NCBI GenBank assembly: GCA_033807775.1
Contig: CM066325.1
Coordinates: 21,199,301 to 21,263,300, forward strand
Direction of reading: 5' to 3'
Source: Saussurea involucrata
Lineage: Eukaryota > Streptophyta > Magnoliopsida > Asterales > Asteraceae
DNA length: 64,000 nucleotides
In this document: in pieces, positions 10,637 through 22,230 of the stretch
Position numbering within the stretch: the stretch's first letter is position 1
Layout: each line of letters begins with the position of its first letter
Program-made: the position numbers and the translations under genes
The notes under the pieces: generated by a model
The model's input: the letters and a program-made list of their open reading frames with translations, nothing else
Databases searched by the model: none
What the model was told of the DNA's origin: nothing

Positions 10637-12561
10637 GCCCCTTCTTTTGTTAACCACATTTTTAGTGTTAACCTTATTAACTAATCTGGACCATTAATCA
10701 TCAAAATCAATGGCTAAGATTAAAAGCATTTTTTAATTCATAATTAAAATAAACACATGGCTGATTTAAGTTGAAGCATATATGCATAGGGGTAGTATTG
10801 TCATTTAACAAATGTTGGAAACTATCAGATAAGGAAATAATACATTAAATCCCTACATTTAAGGACCTCCACACATTCTCTTTCTCCACACATTCCCTCT
10901 CTCTTTCGAAATCTCATGAACTCGTCCTTTTTCATGGAGTTTCAATCTTTTTGAGAACTTTTTCTTACCAAAAACATGTTCTTTTCTTGAAAGCAAAACT
11001 GGATCAATCAAAGTTGGCCTGCAACCTGTTTTTCTGTAAGCATCTTTCTTCAAATCACCGAGCGATGGTGGCTGAGGGCGATGGTGGTGACAGCGGCTGG
11101 GTGGATGTCGATGGTGGCAGGGGTTGAAGAAATCGAGAGGAGGGAGTGGGATCTGCGGTGGTCGTCGCTGGTGGTATGTGGTTCTTGCTGCGGTGGTCGG
11201 CGCTGGTGGTCTTGGTGGTCGATTGGGGCCGCTGGAATGTGCAATTCGAGAGAAGAGATTGGTTCTGGTTTGCACTTGGAGTTTGTGGTCGTGAAATCGA
11301 TGGGGATGGAGAAAATCAGGACTGAAATCGACAGGCGTGACGGTTGTGGAATCGAAATTGTGAGGGAGATGGCCGCCAGAGGTGTTCTCCACCATTATCA
11401 TCACCGGCGATGCCCCACCGGTGATCCACCGACGCTATCTTTTCGACGAAAACCAACAAAAAGGTGAATCTATATCGTCTTCCATCCCCCATTTCACCAA
11501 GAAAAAACCCCAATTTCAGTTGCATCCAATCCTCAAACCCACTCTCCAATCTCTCTTTCCATTTTGTGGGGTTTTCTATGTTTTAATGTTGCAGTAAATT
11601 AGTTTTGGATTAGACTTTTGGTTTATAGTTTGATGTTGGTTTGCAGTAAATCAGATTTGGGTTTATAGTTTTGATGTTGTTTTGCAGTAAATCAACCATA
11701 CCGTTAGTCACTGCATATATGCAATTCTCTAATGTGCATATATGCTATTCTCTGATATGCATGTTGTTGGTGTACAATATGCATATATGCATGTTGTTGG
11801 TGTACAATATACATATATGCATGTTGTTGGTGTACAATATGCATATATGCAATTTTGTTTATGTGCATATATGCAGGTTTACATAAATTTATGGTTGTGC
11901 ATATATGCAAGTTTACATACATTTATGGTTTACACAAATTTATGGTTGTGCATATATGCAAGTTTACATACATTTATGGTTTACACAAATTTATGGTTGT
12001 GCATGTATGCAATTTTACATAGATTATGGTTTACACATAGTTATGGTTGTGCATATATGCAATTTTACATAGATTTATGTTTGTGCATATATGCATTTTT
12101 TATCTTCATATATTCAACTGATGTGCATATATGCAATTCTATGATGTGTATATATGCAGTTCTAAGGTATGCATATATGCAGTATTCTATGATGTGCATA
12201 TATGCATTTCTATGATGTGCATATATGTAGTTTGAAATCGTGCATCTATGCAAAAAAAACGTGAAAAAAATCTATGGAATGTGAAGATGAAGATTATGTT
12301 TGAAAATGAGTTTTAGATGATTAAAATTATCATCAATAATTACCAAAAATGAAAATTGGTTTTAAAAGATTAAGATTATCATTAGTAACTATCAAAAATA
12401 TCTTGCGCATGAAATTAGGAAAGTAAATAACCCATAAATAATTAAAATTCTGAAATTCCTAAACTACCCCTATCAAACCAGTAACCTATCTTGATTTCTA
12501 TTGGTCCAAAAAAGTTAACATGGTTAACACTAATTAGACGGTTAACAAAAAAACGGGACCC
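10637..12561. mobile_element. Foldback element, family B, large copy with GCATATATGC array
   Basis: Inverted ends GGCCCCTTCTTTTGTTAACC (10637) and GGTTAACAAAAAAACGGGACC (ending 12561) lie beside GA and TA microsatellites. A 123-bp copy with the same ends is at 29866-29988. The interior holds a GC-rich segment (about 11040-11470) unlike its surroundings, possibly captured host DNA, and from 11710 to 12250 about twenty copies of the palindrome GCATATATGC at irregular spacing. No transposase is seen. Confidence 0.65.
11712..12252. repeat. Array of (T)GCATATATGC(A) palindromes
   Basis: The 10-12-bp palindrome recurs roughly every 20-45 bp with spacers such as TTTATGGTTGT or ATGTTGTTGGTGTACAATA. 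Open frames across this interval are by-products of the repeat. Confidence 0.85.
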
Positions 12562-12570
12562 TATATATAT

Positions 12571-12970
12571 AGCCTTAGGTTCAATAGAGAAGTGCAAATA
12601 TTTAGAGAAGTAGAGAAGTAAAAAAACACGGGTCCGTTCATATATGAACGTTCATATATAAACAGTCATATATGAACGTTCATATATGAACGTTCAGATA
12701 TGACTGTTATATGAACGTTCATTTATGAACGTTCATATATGAACGTTCATATATGAACGTTCATATATGACTGTTCATATATGACTGTTTATATATGAAC
12801 GTTCATAAATGAACGTTCATATAACAGTCATATCTGAACGTTCATATGAACGTTCATATATGAACGTTCATATATGACTGTTTATATATGAACGTTCATA
12901 TATGAACGGACCCGTGTTTTTTTACTTCTCTACTTCTCTAAATATTTGCACTTCTCTATTGAACTTTTCC
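12571..12970. mobile_element. 400-bp near-perfect palindrome, foldback family D
   Basis: The left arm (GGTTCAATAGAGAAGTGCAA from 12578, then CACGGGTCCG) is mirrored by the right arm ending CTATTGAACTTTTCCC. Almost the whole 400 bp folds on itself. The inner part is an iteration of GAACGTTCATATAT units, each itself palindromic. (TA)n tracts flank both sides. Confidence 0.8.
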
Positions 12971-13224
12971 CTATATATATGTATATATAAAATAACCGTA
13001 TTTAGAGACGTCATATTGGGAAAGATCCCTATAAATCTGTTGCTACTAAAATTAAGATATTAATAGATAAAAGAATTAATTTAAAATTCCATCTACAATT
13101 ACTTAATTACCCTTGAACGTGAATTTTTAATAAAAAGAAATAACTAATCATCTAAGCAAAATGGACGGACATGGTGAGCTTACAAAGTTTGTTAGAATTC
13201 TCGGGTTTGCAATTGAAACGCGTC

Positions 13225-13273
<49 letters not shown>

Positions 13274-13277
<4 letters not shown>

Positions 13278-13524
13278 AAGGGAAAACCTCAAAAAAATGA
13301 AAAACTAAGGAACACCCTAGTAACCTTCCATCTGGACGGGCATTTGTGCATACAGGTAAATTAAGTTGTTTTTTTGATTTTATGCACTTGTGCATTATGC
13401 ATTTGTGCATATGCACGTGTGCATGTTACAAATTACATGTATGCAAAAGTGCATACCGTTCAGATGAAGGGCTACCAGAGTGTTCCTTAGTTTTTCGTTT
13501 ATTTAAGGTTTTCCCTTGAACCTG

Positions 13525-13529
<5 letters not shown>
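13274..13529. mobile_element. Foldback MITE, family A
   Basis: It has inverted ends GTTCAAGGGAAAACCTC and GGTTTTCCCTTGAACCTGACCC, and an inner hairpin with CATCTGGACGG...CCGTTCAGATG around GTGCAT/ATGCAC motifs. A (TA)n(GA)n microsatellite precedes it and (TA)n(TG)n follows it (13530-13590). Confidence 0.8.
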
Positions 13530-13595
<66 letters not shown>

Positions 13596-13815
13596 GTTAT
13601 ATAGAGATGGATGATAGATTGAATATATATGTGTGTGTGTATATATATATATCGGGTTCATCGGGTTGGGTTGGGTTCAAATTCTCATAACCCGATATCA
13701 ACCCAATACATTACAACTCGATTGGACATCGGGTTGCTTCGGGTTAGATTATTTCATGTCGGGTTGGGTTGGGTTGGTCGGATTAATCGGGTTTTTGAGC
13801 ACCCCTACACCAGAT

Positions 13816-14527
13816 TTTATTTTAAATCCTTCCAAAAAATACAAATCCCTCAAAAAAAGATTTAGTCAGAGCAAATAGACTCTTGAAATAAATGTGTCTA
13901 GAAGGTTATTTTCCAAAATAGCCTTGTGGGAGAATGATATGGTGGTTGATCTTGAATCACCAACAAGGAATAACATAAATCAAACGAACCCAATAAATTC
14001 TAAAATAATAGAGAGGTTGTTTTCGTGAAGAACCAAGCAAACAAGCTACATGTGAGAGTGTGTAAACAACAAAAGTAAATGAAAAATGCAATCAGGGATA
14101 TAGATGTGAGGGAAATACGTTAAACAAACAAGGAAACACACACACGTGTCGTTAAATGTGGCAAAAGAATGGTCGTAATGCAACACAAGAAGTAGAAAGC
14201 ACATACCTTTGTGAAGTGAAACTCCCAAGCATGATCCCAAAGATCATTCTTCATGATTCGGCTTTAATAAAGAAATTCAGTCAAAAGAGAACAACAGTTT
14301 TTTTATAAATATGACGGAAAACTAATTAAAATAACAAACAGAAATACAGGGTTGAGTTCCGTCGAGAAGTGGTTATCAACCGTTAGGATGAGAAATTGAC
14401 AAACATTAGGATGAGATGCAATGAATCAATTCCCTTTTAAGCCGCAATTCATGTGAGGTTATTTGATTAAAAATGATCAACAGTTTAAAAGTACTCACCA
14501 AAAATGGCACTTCTCACATAAACTCAT

Positions 14528-14570
<43 letters not shown>

Positions 14571-14592
14571 GTTGTGGTCAGGAGAGGCTTAC
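13816..14592 (-). other. F-box intron 2, right part, with TA/GA microsatellite
   Basis: This interval lies between the hAT target duplication and the donor of F-box exon 2. Apart from (TA)n at 14529-14550 and (GA)n at 14551-14570, I recognise no gene or transposon. The open frame at 14046-14240 has no family features. Confidence 0.5.
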
Positions 14593-14697
14593 TCGTTTTC
14601 CATCCGCAATCGATAAAGAGTAAACAGGCAACTTTGACAACCCCTCGACTTGTCGAAAGCGAGGTAGATGAGCTTTGCCAAACCATAGCTCTTCACA
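14593..14697 (-). pseudogene. F-box gene exon 2
   Basis: This 105-nt exon, exactly 35 codons, follows an acceptor TTCTTAG and ends at a donor CGA/GTAAGC. It encodes CEELWFGKAHLPRF followed by a segment ending LSIADGKR. Both ends are phase 0 and it has no stop codon, so this part looks undamaged. A TA/GA microsatellite (14529-14570) lies about 20 bp inside the next intron. Confidence 0.8.
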
Positions 14698-14950
14698 CTA
14701 AGAATAAAACCAATGATACCATATTTACACGATCCAAGAAAGAAAGAAAAAAACCAATGATTTTAGTTTTAGAGTAAAAACATCATTTTTAGCATTTTTT
14801 CCGTTTTTTCTATCACATCCTTGTCAACTCAACCGATCAAGAAGGTAACACTTTTGCTTATAAGAATCTTACATTAGAAAGAAAAGAGGTTTAACGATAA
14901 GGAAGAATTAAAGTAGCTTTACATCCATTCAAATATATGTGTATGTATAC

Positions 14951-15225
14951 CTTTTTAGCCCAAATGGTATCGGTTGAAGCGACTCTATACCATCTACAAG
15001 AAACAAGAAGCGATGAAGCATAACTGCATGCGTCAAGGTGGCTGAATATGATTGACATGATATCACAACCACATACCACTAATGGGTCATTTTTCTTCAA
15101 TTTACATTTTACCCTTTTCCTCTTCTTCTTCGTCGTAGGAAATATCGTCGGCTCCACTCTTTCACTTTCCGATCTCTTCCCATTATCATTATCATCTTCG
15201 TCTGAAGAGGGTTCGTACCCATCTT
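14951..15225 (-). pseudogene. F-box gene exon 1, main part with F-box domain
   Basis: The frame runs through an acidic Ser/Asp stretch, a basic run (KKKRKR) and an F-box (GCDIMSIIFSHLDACSYASS, then LLVSCRWYRVA). It ends WAKK at a splice donor AAG/GTATAC (14951/14950). The W-x-x-K ending joins naturally to CEELW in exon 2, as in other plant F-box proteins. The upstream edge is the CTT target duplication of the CACTA element (15223-15225). Confidence 0.8.
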
Positions 15226-15660
15226 CACTACAAGAAAACTGGGCATTAGTGACGGAAATTAGCGAGGGGAAAAATCCGTCACTAATTAGGGAGGGATGAG
15301 CGACGGATTGACCACAAACCTAATCCCTCACTAATTCGTCGCTAATTAGCGAGGGATTAGCGATGAATTGGTTTTGTAGTCAATCCCTCACTAATTAGCG
15401 AGGGATTAGCGATGGATTGACCACAAACCCAATCCCTTACTAATTTGTAGCTAATTTGCGAGGGATTGGGTTTGTGGCCAATCCCTCAGTAATTCGTCGT
15501 TAATCTGTGAGGGATTAGCGAGTGATTGGGTTTGTGGTCAATCTCTCACTAATTAGCGAGGGATTTTTGAGGGATTGGCGAGGGATTGACCACAAACCCA
15601 ATCCCTCACTAATTAGCGACGGATTAGTGAGGGATTAGCGAGGGATTGAGTTTTTTTCTT
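15226..15660. repeat. Left subterminal repeat region of the CACTA element
   Basis: About a dozen direct and inverted copies of a GCGAGGGATT(A/G) motif are interspersed with GACCACAAACCCAATCCCTC. In this superfamily, subterminal motif clusters bind the element's transposition proteins. Confidence 0.8.
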
Positions 15661-16017
15661 GTTTTCTCATTTGTATAGGTTATATGTAGACATGTATATG
15701 TGTATATGTTATATGTTATATGTATATTTATGTATGTGTTTTATGTATCCCTTGGTATGTGTTATATATTTGTATACATAATGTGTGTGTGTGTTGGTTG
15801 ATAACGACAATTGAATCTACGTATATATTGTTGTGTATATGTGCTGTATATAGATTCATATGCATGTATATATGTAAATGTATAGACAATGTGTTATGTG
15901 TATGTGTTGTTTGGTAACCGCATATGATGTGTATATGTTTTATATATATGTATATATGATGGTAGCCGCATATGATGTGTATCTATTGTTTGGTAACCGC
16001 ATATGATTTATATATAT
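15661..16017. other. CACTA interior, TG/TA-rich with GGTAACCGCATATGAT repeats
   Basis: Low-complexity DNA with TATATGTG tracts. GTAACCGCATATGATGTGTA recurs three times (about 15914, 15963, 15995). Related sequence (TTGGTTGCTAACTGTGATTG) follows the Gypsy insertion near 24170, so this is a single repeat domain split by the Gypsy element. No gene. Confidence 0.6.
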
Positions 16018-16022
16018 ATATA

Positions 16023-17734
16023 TAACAACCCAACATTTTTAAACATGCATTTCATAAATATAGAATATCCCAGAAACGGGTCCCAAAATTTCTTACATCA
16101 AATCAAAATCTGGTTGGCGGAATCAACCTACACAACTGAGAAATACTAAATATTACTATAGTGTCACTACACTATACGGCTTCCTCTTGCTAACTCCTTG
16201 CTCACTTGCTAGAGCGTTTCAATACCTGCTTTCCTGAAAAGGTTTTATTTTGAAAATGTGAGGGTTAAACCATAAGGCCTAGTGAGTCCCTCCTAACAGT
16301 TATCAAAGCATTCAAAAACAGTTTATCATTTTCAACATAAATCATTCATAAAACTGTTCATCCAAAATCATTCACGGATTAAGGTCCGCCCCTCGTAAAT
16401 CGGCACCCTGAAGTCACCCGTAGATGACAACGAGTCAGTCTCATGCTGCCTTACAGGGTCACACCTCCCTTGGCATAAACGGGACACACCCCCCGGCACG
16501 AGCTGGCGGAACACACCCCCCGACTTAGCCAATTTACATCAAAACCAATGTATGCATACATCCCACATATATTTTTCACGGAATAGGTCCGCCCCATAAA
16601 TCATACACGGGATAGGCCCGCCCCATAACTCATACACGGGATAGGCCCGCCCCATAAATCATTTACAAATCTCATTTAAAACTGTAAACAACTTTCATGC
16701 AGTTAAAGCATAAAAATAAAACATGGCATTTCTCATCATGTACTCGCTTTAGAAAACATGTTAAAATAACACGTATTTTAGTTAGAAAACTCACCTGATA
16801 TGCTTACTTTCTTCCTACCTTGCTCTGTACTTCCCAAACGATCTACCTGAGTCAAGGATAAACACATAAGCTAACTAACCGAACCGTCCGGACATCACTT
16901 ACCGGACACTCTTACTTCCCGGACATTTCTACTTACCGGACACCACAATGTCCGGACAACTCTGCTTTCCGGATAACACCACTTTCCGGACAACAACACT
17001 TTTCCGGACGTCCAAGCTTACCGGACACTACAGGTTTCCGGACGATTTACCTATCCGGACGGCATACTTATCCGGACGACTAAACTTATCCGGACAACCA
17101 CACTTTTCCGGACGACCCCACACCCGGATACCTTCATCCAATCGGGATAGAAGCTTTCCGGACGTTCTACCCGGATACCTTCTTAAACTGAAGGTGTCCG
17201 GACGATACGCTGGACGAGTTTAAGATTGAAAATCCTATTACATGCCTCTTAATCCTCAAGATAAGCCAATAAATTATCACTAAATGATCTGAAATCGATT
17301 TCCCATCAGTTATCATTATCAAAACATAATTAAAGATGATTAAATCCCTCTATTTGGCCTCAAATGACATTAACCAAAGAAAACTCTCAACTACTTCAAT
17401 AATCATCTGCCAAATCTTAAATGGAGCTATGGATTAAAGATTACCTGGAGGATTCCTTGCAGCAAATGAATCCTAACAAACCCTTTCTTTCTGGTTCTTT
17501 GCTGATTGATGAGTCTCTTCTTCTTTGCACCTTAAACCTCCAAATCACTTTTCTCTTTCTCTTTAAACAAAACAGCCGCCACACATAATGAATTCAGGGA
17601 TTCTAGAATGTTGTCTAGGGTTTTGTGCCCTTTTATACCCCAACTCTATTTACCAACTAGCCCCTCAACTTCTGCTTTTATTAAAAACTCCACACCAAAC
17701 GCAAAACACTTCGAAAAAGGTCTGGGTCATTACA
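16023..17734 (-). repeat. 3' LTR of the Tekay-like element
   Basis: It is the same length as 22231-23942. It contains a minus-strand TATA-like TATAAAAG (17632-17639) about 100 bp inside the LTR, and downstream of it a run of about 18 CCGGA-containing motifs (16884-17215). CACACCCCCC and CGGGATAGGCCCGCCCCATA repeats lie at 16480-16650. Open frames in the CCGGA array are fortuitous. Confidence 0.85.
16884..17215 (-). repeat. TCCGGA/CCGGAC motif array in the Tekay-like LTR
   Basis: CCGGAC or TCCGGA recurs about every 15-20 bp with unrelated spacers, mostly as TTTCCGGACG or TTACCGGACA. The identical array is in the other LTR (23092-23425). CCGG is also a CG/CHG methylation site, so the array would be a dense methylation target. 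Confidence 0.75.
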
Positions 17735-17866
17735 ACACTCCCCCCTCAAAAGAATTCCGTCCCCGGAATTCCGTTTTCGAAAAGGTGTGGGTAACTGGAC
17801 ATCATATCTGATTCTACTTCCCCCGTTGTCTCTCGTCCCTCTTATGATACCTACACTGAACTTTTA

Positions 17867-18078
17867 CTAGCCGAATTTCTCTATTCTTGACTTCCGGACC
17901 TTGCTGTCCACAATCTCTATTGGTTCTTCTACGTACGACAGTCTCTCATCAATGCTAACATTTCCAAATGGAATGGCTACATCGGTCTCAGCCAAACATC
18001 TCTTCAGATTTGACACAAGAAAAGTTTGATGCACTCCTCTTACTTCTTCTGGCAAGTCTAACTTATAAGTCGTTGCTC
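17867..18078 (-). pseudogene. pol: Remnant of Gypsy pol (integrase C-terminal region)
   Basis: The minus strand encodes YKLDLPEEVRGVHQTFLVSN, then LKRCLAETD and VEEPIEIVDSKVRKSR, before a stop at 17867. This is the conserved stretch just before the chromovirus integrase end (VHxTFHVSNLKKCL...EEPVEI). A stop lies directly upstream and the usual WxxR...EATWE ending is absent. It shows the lineage but cannot be functional. Confidence 0.8.
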
Positions 18079-21000
18079 TAACTTACTCACTAAAGGCAGA
18101 AGTCAACTTCTTATCGCCTGTAATTCTCGCAAGGTCGACATTACTACAGCTTCTCTCATCTGTTCCTCATAACAGAGGCGCACGTCCCACTACGAATTCC
18201 CCCAAAATTTCATCTAGTACCTCAAGATCGCGCACTATCATTTCAACTTTCATAACTCCGACGGACCCACAGACGTAGTCCACTTAACATATCTCTCAAT
18301 TCCCGAGGTTCCACAGTCTTATGTTTTCAATCCAACCACTCAGTTCTACTCGGCTGCCCCAAATCGTTCAGATGGGGAAACATAACCGCACTCCATGCGT
18401 GAAACCGCCTCCGGTGAGTCATCACTTGCTAAAACGTGCCATCTTGCACTATTTACTTGTACCCTCTTCGATCACTATACTTGCTTAAAACTATCTGATA
18501 AAACCAAGGCCAACCGTGCCTCCGTCCATACCTCGGGACTCACGGTTTTAAACATGTCTCGTTAAAGTCTCTCATATATTTATACTTCCTTAAGGAAAAG
18601 AACTTGGCAGAAATTTCCCGCCACAACAACGAGAATCTTCTACCAGGAAAACTCGCTCACTGACAACTTGGCACCAGGCCAATCTTGTACATCCCGACAA
18701 GCTCACACCCTTGAGCCTCTCCTTGGCATACCTGAAATTCTATATTACTTCTTCCAACCGACATTCGTCTATGCAGATCATACTCCTTTCCCGAATCACA
18801 TTGGCTACAACTCGTCAACTAATTCGTACGTTCTCACTACTTCATCATTTCACACTTAACGTGTCTAATAGAAGGAAACCTCTATAATTCCTTATTGGGG
18901 TACTCACCTATCCGAATTGAACATATCCTGAAGGCTCATCAATTTCTCACTGCTTGCTACAAGCGTCCAGTCATATAACATAACTTCGGTTACTCCCACT
19001 CAACTAGGTGGGGTAACCACGATCACACCCTACTGTTCTCAATAGCTTACACTGAACGATCAGTTCGCTTGAACGTTTCTCACAAAATCACTGACTTAAC
19101 TCATTCAGTCGTCTTACCCACTTCTTTTCTGCACAAAATCATACACAATTTCCTTCCTCAATACTCTTTTCAAAAGTCCGCACACTTACCAAGGACAGTC
19201 TACACAACACTGCACTTATCGGCATTACTGTCAAGTTTACTATTTCCGATTTACTTACTTAATCCGACATACTATCTTCACCTCCCCACGTTAGCGTGGA
19301 GCACTGCTCACCAACATTACTCGCCCCTCTCTTCCGACAATTCTCAAGCTGCAAATACTGTCTCAATACTATGCATAACCAAACGGTTGCACTAACATTC
19401 TAACTTAAGGCTTTCGACCAAATCACCTCGAATCGACACTAGAGTTCGACGCCACTATACATTCTTTAAATTCTAACTTTTACTTTCTCAGACAATTCGC
19501 TCACACATAAGCAACAACTCACATTCTTTAAGGATTTCACATCTATTCCCCACATTTTGACTAATACATCCATTCTCTTCTTTAAACTTCCAATGATCCC
19601 AAAATATGCTTACTTAGCGACTCTTACAACTAAAAACACTTGGTTTCTCCTTTGGGTAACTACCCACCACCACTCCGTGATGCTATCTCGAACATAAACA
19701 TATCTCCACGTCAACTTACACCCTACGTGCTCCAACAACCTGGTTAACACTCGAACACCTCATCCGAAACTCCCAAAAAGGTTCTATCCGATGTTTCCTC
19801 TTTCCCTAACATCACATCACTACGACGCTAGCTGGCACATTTAACTTGGCAATTATTGCCACTACATAACTGTACATTCCTCACTCATAACATTACACTG
19901 CAGACCAAGACTCTCATGGCCATTCATACACAACTCAAACTTATCTTCAAGACCTCACGCATAAATAACTGAGTCTATCTCGCTACATTGTCTCTCCCCA
20001 GCTCTAGTTGAACCACAACACCTGAGTTTCTGATTAATTCTATCATACTCGTTTCTTGCTAGCTCTTTGCAATACCAAACCATTACATCGACATGGCACA
20101 TTTCCTCACAAATCGACATAATCTATACCCTCACTTCGCTTGTGCCAAATACTTCATTCTTTGCGAACCATCCATCACGTAAGTAAAACGCTTATCTAAA
20201 AACAACAACCTTTCACTATCTTAACACCCCTACAAAGTGGTCCTTCAACTTTCAACCTTCTAACTCAAGTCTTTGATCTCATACAGCTTACACAACTGCC
20301 GACTCTGACGTCCATAGTTGACCTGTTGATACTTCGTTGATACTTCCTTAACCTATTCTTCAACAAGGGTCTCCTACAGGACCTAATCTTTCCAACACCA
20401 ACCTCTTAATCAACTTCACATCCCGTCGTCCTCATTTCAAACTGACTCGCGTAATGTCAATATTACAGGATCACCTTAAACTCTTATTCAACGTCGCGGA
20501 TATTTCATCTCTACTTCACCACACTACTCATAACGAGTTGCTATACCAACACCTCGATGACTTCTAGTCCTTCCCTGAACACAACCGTCCCTCGGCAACT
20601 GTATTTCCAGTCACCACACAAGGGTACAGACCCTCATACGAACGACACTAAAAATCCACTTCCGACTCTTCCACTGCTCACCTTTCCTCTAGAACACAAA
20701 TACCAAAGCTACAAACATTCTCCCCTGATTTGTCCAACACCTCTCCACTCTAGGAGTTCTTCCTTAGCTTAAAATGTAATACTCTACGACCTATTGAGTT
20801 CATAGCCTTCATGCCTGACAACGCAATAAATGAATCATTTCACACTTTTGATCCTTTTAAAGAAACAACACTTGAAAACAACTTGGGTACACCCGACCCC
20901 AACATTCTCATAACTCTAATGCCCCGCACAACGATCTTGAGGATCGTTTGCATGCAATCTTTCTGTAAAACTTAATCTTACTCAACCAAAAATGTGTTGT

Positions 21001-22213
21001 TACGACAGAAATAAATATTGGATGAAAATCTTCCCATACGACAAAATTTGAAAGAAATTTACCGACACGAAGTAGACCAGTCGGTCCTCACACTCATTTA
21101 TATAACTTCGAAATGTCAATACTCATTTTGGTTATAAAAGTTGTGCATTCAAACGTTTTCTTGGCTTATCATGAAAAGAGTGGAATATTTTGCAAATCGT
21201 AAACCTCAAGACTTCATTGTACGATGTAAATGGATTTGTATTTTTTTTTTAAACAAACGCTTGCACACGCCGACTCATATCCGATCAAATTTGATATTTA
21301 CACGTTTATACTTTTCTTATGAAAAATCTCATGTACACATATACGAACTCAATGCATGAAACTCTACTTGCAATTGAAGACTACTCACTCAAACAAGGTC
21401 AATCGCTTTACTCACGCAACTTATCATTGACACTCCACTTTCGACCAGTGGTCGCCCTCTAGGCCTTGCAACGACTTGCTATACATACATTCAACGGTCC
21501 ACTTACTCAACCATTTCATACTATTTCGTTTTGACCAACTATCTCACTTTCCATTTCTACATGGTTTCATTTCACTATAGGCATCTTATTTCATTTATCC
21601 ATCTAATGGAAAGCTCGACCAAGAACCCAGGGCTCCATTGATACCTTCAAAGTTTTGACACTGACCTTTCTTACCATCCTGACTGACCTATCCCATGATT
21701 TCTAGAAATGGGACTCTCCCAAAATAGGAGTCTTACTCAAACCCAAGCATTCTTCCTCTCCGAATCCACGAAGAGCTACCTCTAGACGACTCGTAATACT
21801 CTAAACAACATTTCTTCTCTACGATGTATACGTACATCACATCACCACGACTTCTCATGAAACTTCCCCAACAGGGGGTCTCAGTCTACCCCTCAGGGAT
21901 CTTGCTGACATTCTAAAGTACTGGAACACGACATAAACACTAGCTTCTGACTACCACTTCGGAATAATAAGGCAGGTTAAGCACCTACATGTACCTGTAA
22001 GTTCGCAATTACACTGGCCAGGTGGAATCTCAAACTTACCTTACATGACAGTTCTCAGTACCCTATTAGTCCTATCTCTATAATAGTGTCCTCCTAACGC
22101 ATTTCCTGTATTTACAATAGTGCCCTCCTAACGCATTTCTTGATTCTCAGTTGTGATTTCTACTCCCAAGTTTAAGTTTAGGCCCGTCCGGTCACCTAAA
22201 TCCCTTAAACTAT
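18079..22213 (-). other. Noncoding interior of the Tekay-like element
   Basis: About 4.1 kb without a credible protein in any frame, although position and LTR age would lead one to expect gag-pol. Composition is C-rich on the plus strand. A block at 20557-21140 is clearly similar to 62540-63120 in the other Tekay-like element (shared ACAAGGGTACAGACCCTCAT and GTAATACTCTACGACCTA), at a similar distance from the LTR. The sequence is therefore inherited by family members rather than decayed independently. Confidence 0.65.
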
Positions 22214-22230
22214 GGCTCTGATACCAACTA

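Larger units (their letters stand above)
9364..13224. mobile_element. TA-flanked inverted-repeat element with GGTTTCAATTGCAAACCCG termini
   Basis: The left end (GGGGTGGTTTCAATTGCAAA, 9364) is repeated in inverted form near 13160-13224, with about 50 bp of similarity on each side. Both ends abut (TA)n tracts. It contains three smaller foldback elements (10277, 10637 and 12571). Between 9480 and 10250 I see no recognisable protein; the open frames there have no family features. Class is uncertain. Confidence 0.5.
9003..13807. mobile_element. hAT-type element enlarged by nested insertions
   Basis: Terminal inverted repeats TAGGGGTGCTCA (9003) and TGAGCACCCCTA (ending 13807) are flanked by an 8-bp duplication, AACCAGAT at 8995-9002 and CACCAGAT at 13808-13815 (7 of 8 match). 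Multiple subterminal GGGTTGGGTT/AACCCAACCC motifs lie within 150 bp of both ends. These are typical hAT marks. No transposase is visible. The interior between about 9364 and 13530 consists of other foldback elements and microsatellites, so the original element was probably a few hundred bp. Confidence 0.75.

Noticed and set aside
11050..11550. GC-rich overlapping frames on both strands, rich in Trp/Gly or His/Pro
   Set aside because: Low-complexity composition in a foldback element; no recognisable domain. Kept only as possible captured DNA.
11712..12252. CRISPR-like regularly spaced repeats
   Set aside because: Repeats are short palindromes at irregular spacing in a eukaryotic foldback element; there is no array architecture or cas gene.
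16948..17223. Frame with repeated SGxxxFP segments (also at 23156)
   Set aside because: By-product of the CCGGA motif array in the LTR.
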